From an uncultured Helicobacter sp. (lineage in GTDB: Bacteria > Campylobacterota > Campylobacteria > Campylobacterales > Helicobacteraceae): 6,092 nt of DNA. The notes beneath the pieces were generated by a model. That model searched no databases, had not been told where the DNA came from, and was given only the letters and a program-made list of their open reading frames with translations. A program made the position numbers and the translations under genes. Positions 5,088 to 6,092 of this stretch are shown piece by piece; position 1 is the first letter of the stretch; every line of letters begins with the position of its first letter. The stretch covers positions 1-6,092 of the forward strand of contig CALVAF010000153.1 in assembly GCA_944325475.1 (NCBI GenBank). The letters are read 5' to 3'.

Positions 5088-5968
5088 TGCAAAAGGTTAA
5101 AATCGCACTCATTCAGCAAGCTTTCCAAAGCACTAAACCCACAACCCTACAAGCGACTGCAAAAATGATTAAAGAAGCGGCACAAAATGGAGCGAATCTA
5201 GTGCTACTTCAGGAGCTACACACGACAGAATATTTTTGTCAAAGCGAAAATGTGGATTTTTTTGATTATGCCTTGAGTTTTCAAGAAGATTGTGAGTATT
5301 TTAGCGAGTTAGCCAAGAAACACAAAATTGTCCTTGTCACCTCACTTTTTGAGAGACGTGCTAGTGGGCTTTATCACAATACTGCTGTTGTGTTTGAAAG
5401 CAATGGCGAAATTGCCGGTAAATACCGCAAAATGCATATCCCCGATGACCCCGGATTTTATGAGAAATTCTACTTCACGCCCGGTGATTTAGGATTTACG
5501 CCAATCCCTACTAGTCTTGGGAAACTGGGAATCTTGATTTGTTGGGATCAATGGTATCCAGAAGCGGCTAGAATCATGGCTTTAAAAGGTGCAGAAATTT
5601 TGATTTATCCCACTGCCATTGGCTGGTTTGATACTGATTCAAAAGACGAAAAAGACCGACAAAGAGAAGCATGGATAGCCGTGCAAAGAGGGCATGCAGT
5701 GGCAAATGGGATTCCTGTGGTGGCAATTAATCGTGTAGGGTTTGAGAAGGATAAAAGCGGGGTTTTGGAGGGCATACGTTTTTGGGGTTCTAGCTTCGCC
5801 TTTGGCGCACAAGGCGAGCTTTTAGCGCTTGGAAGTATAGAAAATGAGGAAATCTTGTATTTAGAATGGGATAAAAAACATAGTGAGAAAGTGCGTAGAA
5901 TCTGGCCCTTCTTGCGTGATAGACGCATTGATTCTTACCCAAGCATCTTAAAGCGATTTGATGATTAG
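5087..5968 (+). CDS. aguB: N-carbamoylputrescine amidase AguB (nitrilase superfamily)
   Basis: AguB hydrolyses N-carbamoylputrescine to putrescine, CO2 and ammonia. It is the last step of the agmatine deiminase route to polyamines and acts in the cytoplasm. The 293 residues match the family length (about 290-300). The nitrilase triad is visible: Glu43 in LLQELHTTEYF, Lys115 in KYRKMHIPDDPGF, and Cys152 in GILICWDQWYPEAAR. The segments DPGFYEKFYFTPGD and ILIYPTAIGW, then REAWIAVQRGHAVANG and the RRIWPFLRDRRIDSY tail, are typical of plant and bacterial AguB, so this is a better fit than beta-ureidopropionase (beta-alanine synthase), the name older Helicobacter annotations use. Agmatine deiminase (aguA) is not in the window. 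The start overlaps the small acidic gene by one base, and the stop lies inside the next gene. Specificity is inferred from motifs. Confidence 0.93.
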   Translation: MQKVKIALIQQAFQSTKPTTLQATAKMIKEAAQNGANLVLLQELHTTEYFCQSENVDFFDYALSFQEDCEYFSELAKKHKIVLVTSLFERRASGLYHNTAVVFESNGEIAGKYRKMHIPDDPGFYEKFYFTPGDLGFTPIPTSLGKLGILICWDQWYPEAARIMALKGAEILIYPTAIGWFDTDSKDEKDRQREAWIAVQRGHAVANGIPVVAINRVGFEKDKSGVLEGIRFWGSSFAFGAQGELLALGSIENEEILYLEWDKKHSEKVRRIWPFLRDRRIDSYPSILKRFDD

Positions 5969-6092
5969 CGATAAAGAAAAATGGGATTTGCGTCACCAAA
6001 ATAGCCCAATTCCAGATAATCCCCTAGAACTTTTAAAACAAAACATCGCCCTAGCTAAAAAAGGCAAAGCCCTAGACATCGCTTGTGGCATG
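5961..6092 (+). CDS. Class I SAM-dependent methyltransferase, N-terminal fragment cut by window edge
   Basis: An ATG at 5961, overlapping the aguB stop by 8 nt, opens a frame that runs to the window end (44 codons). The product begins MISDKEKWDLRHQNSPIPDN and reaches KGKALDIACGM, which is motif I of Rossmann-fold methyltransferases (LDxACGxG, SAM binding). The short KWD...P...P lead before motif I resembles the TehB-like group of small methyltransferases. The substrate cannot be told. Only a weak AAAG (5950-5953) precedes the start, so translation is probably coupled to aguB. The start is the only in-frame ATG upstream of the motif and fits the operon spacing. Confidence 0.8.
   Translation, partial: MISDKEKWDLRHQNSPIPDNPLELLKQNIALAKKGKALDIACGM

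Noticed and set aside
4927..5112. Minus-strand 61-codon frame with a His/Arg/Tyr-rich product
   Set aside because: It is the antisense image of the Asp/Tyr codons of the acidic gene; the plus-strand frame has the strong ribosome binding site and operon fit.
5605..5999. Two minus-strand frames across the end of aguB
   Set aside because: They oppose well-conserved AguB sequence and have no recognisable product.

Overview
The window looks like chromosomal DNA from a Campylobacterota (epsilonproteobacterial) genome, most likely a Helicobacter. This rests on AT-rich sequence (by eye under 40% G+C), AAGGA-type ribosome binding sites, an extended -10 promoter without a clear -35 box, and the gene order panD, ybaB, PDZ protein, ispA, surE. 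The ybaB-PDZ-ispA block is, from memory, shared with Campylobacter. A PglJ-like glycosyltransferase at the left edge hints at an enterohepatic Helicobacter carrying N-glycosylation genes. That species-level guess is inference only.

Layout: (i) bases 1-769 hold the 3' two thirds of a GT4 glycosyltransferase cut by the window edge. (ii) Bases 770-863 are the only real intergenic gap, with a good extended -10 promoter and no convincing terminator. (iii) From 864 to the right edge runs one dense plus-strand operon of eight genes with gaps of at most 8 nt or overlaps: panD (TTG start), ybaB, a secreted twin-PDZ protein, ispA, surE, a TcdA/ThiF-family E1-like enzyme, a 52-residue extremely acidic Tyr/Asp/Glu/Ser protein, aguB, and the first 44 codons of a SAM-dependent methyltransferase.

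The genes are mostly housekeeping and metabolically mixed: beta-alanine for pantothenate/CoA (PanD), nucleoid association (YbaB), farnesyl diphosphate for undecaprenyl and quinone lipids (IspA), nucleotide dephosphorylation (SurE), tRNA modification (TcdA-like) and putrescine formation from N-carbamoylputrescine (AguB). FPP from IspA is the precursor of the undecaprenyl carrier that a PglJ-like transferase would use, but the promoter gap separates that gene from the operon.

The least explained items are the acidic microprotein at 4929-5087 and the uncharacterised N-terminal half of the PDZ protein. I saw no CRISPR array, tRNA, rRNA, insertion sequence or defence system, and no clear evidence of a large undescribed system.
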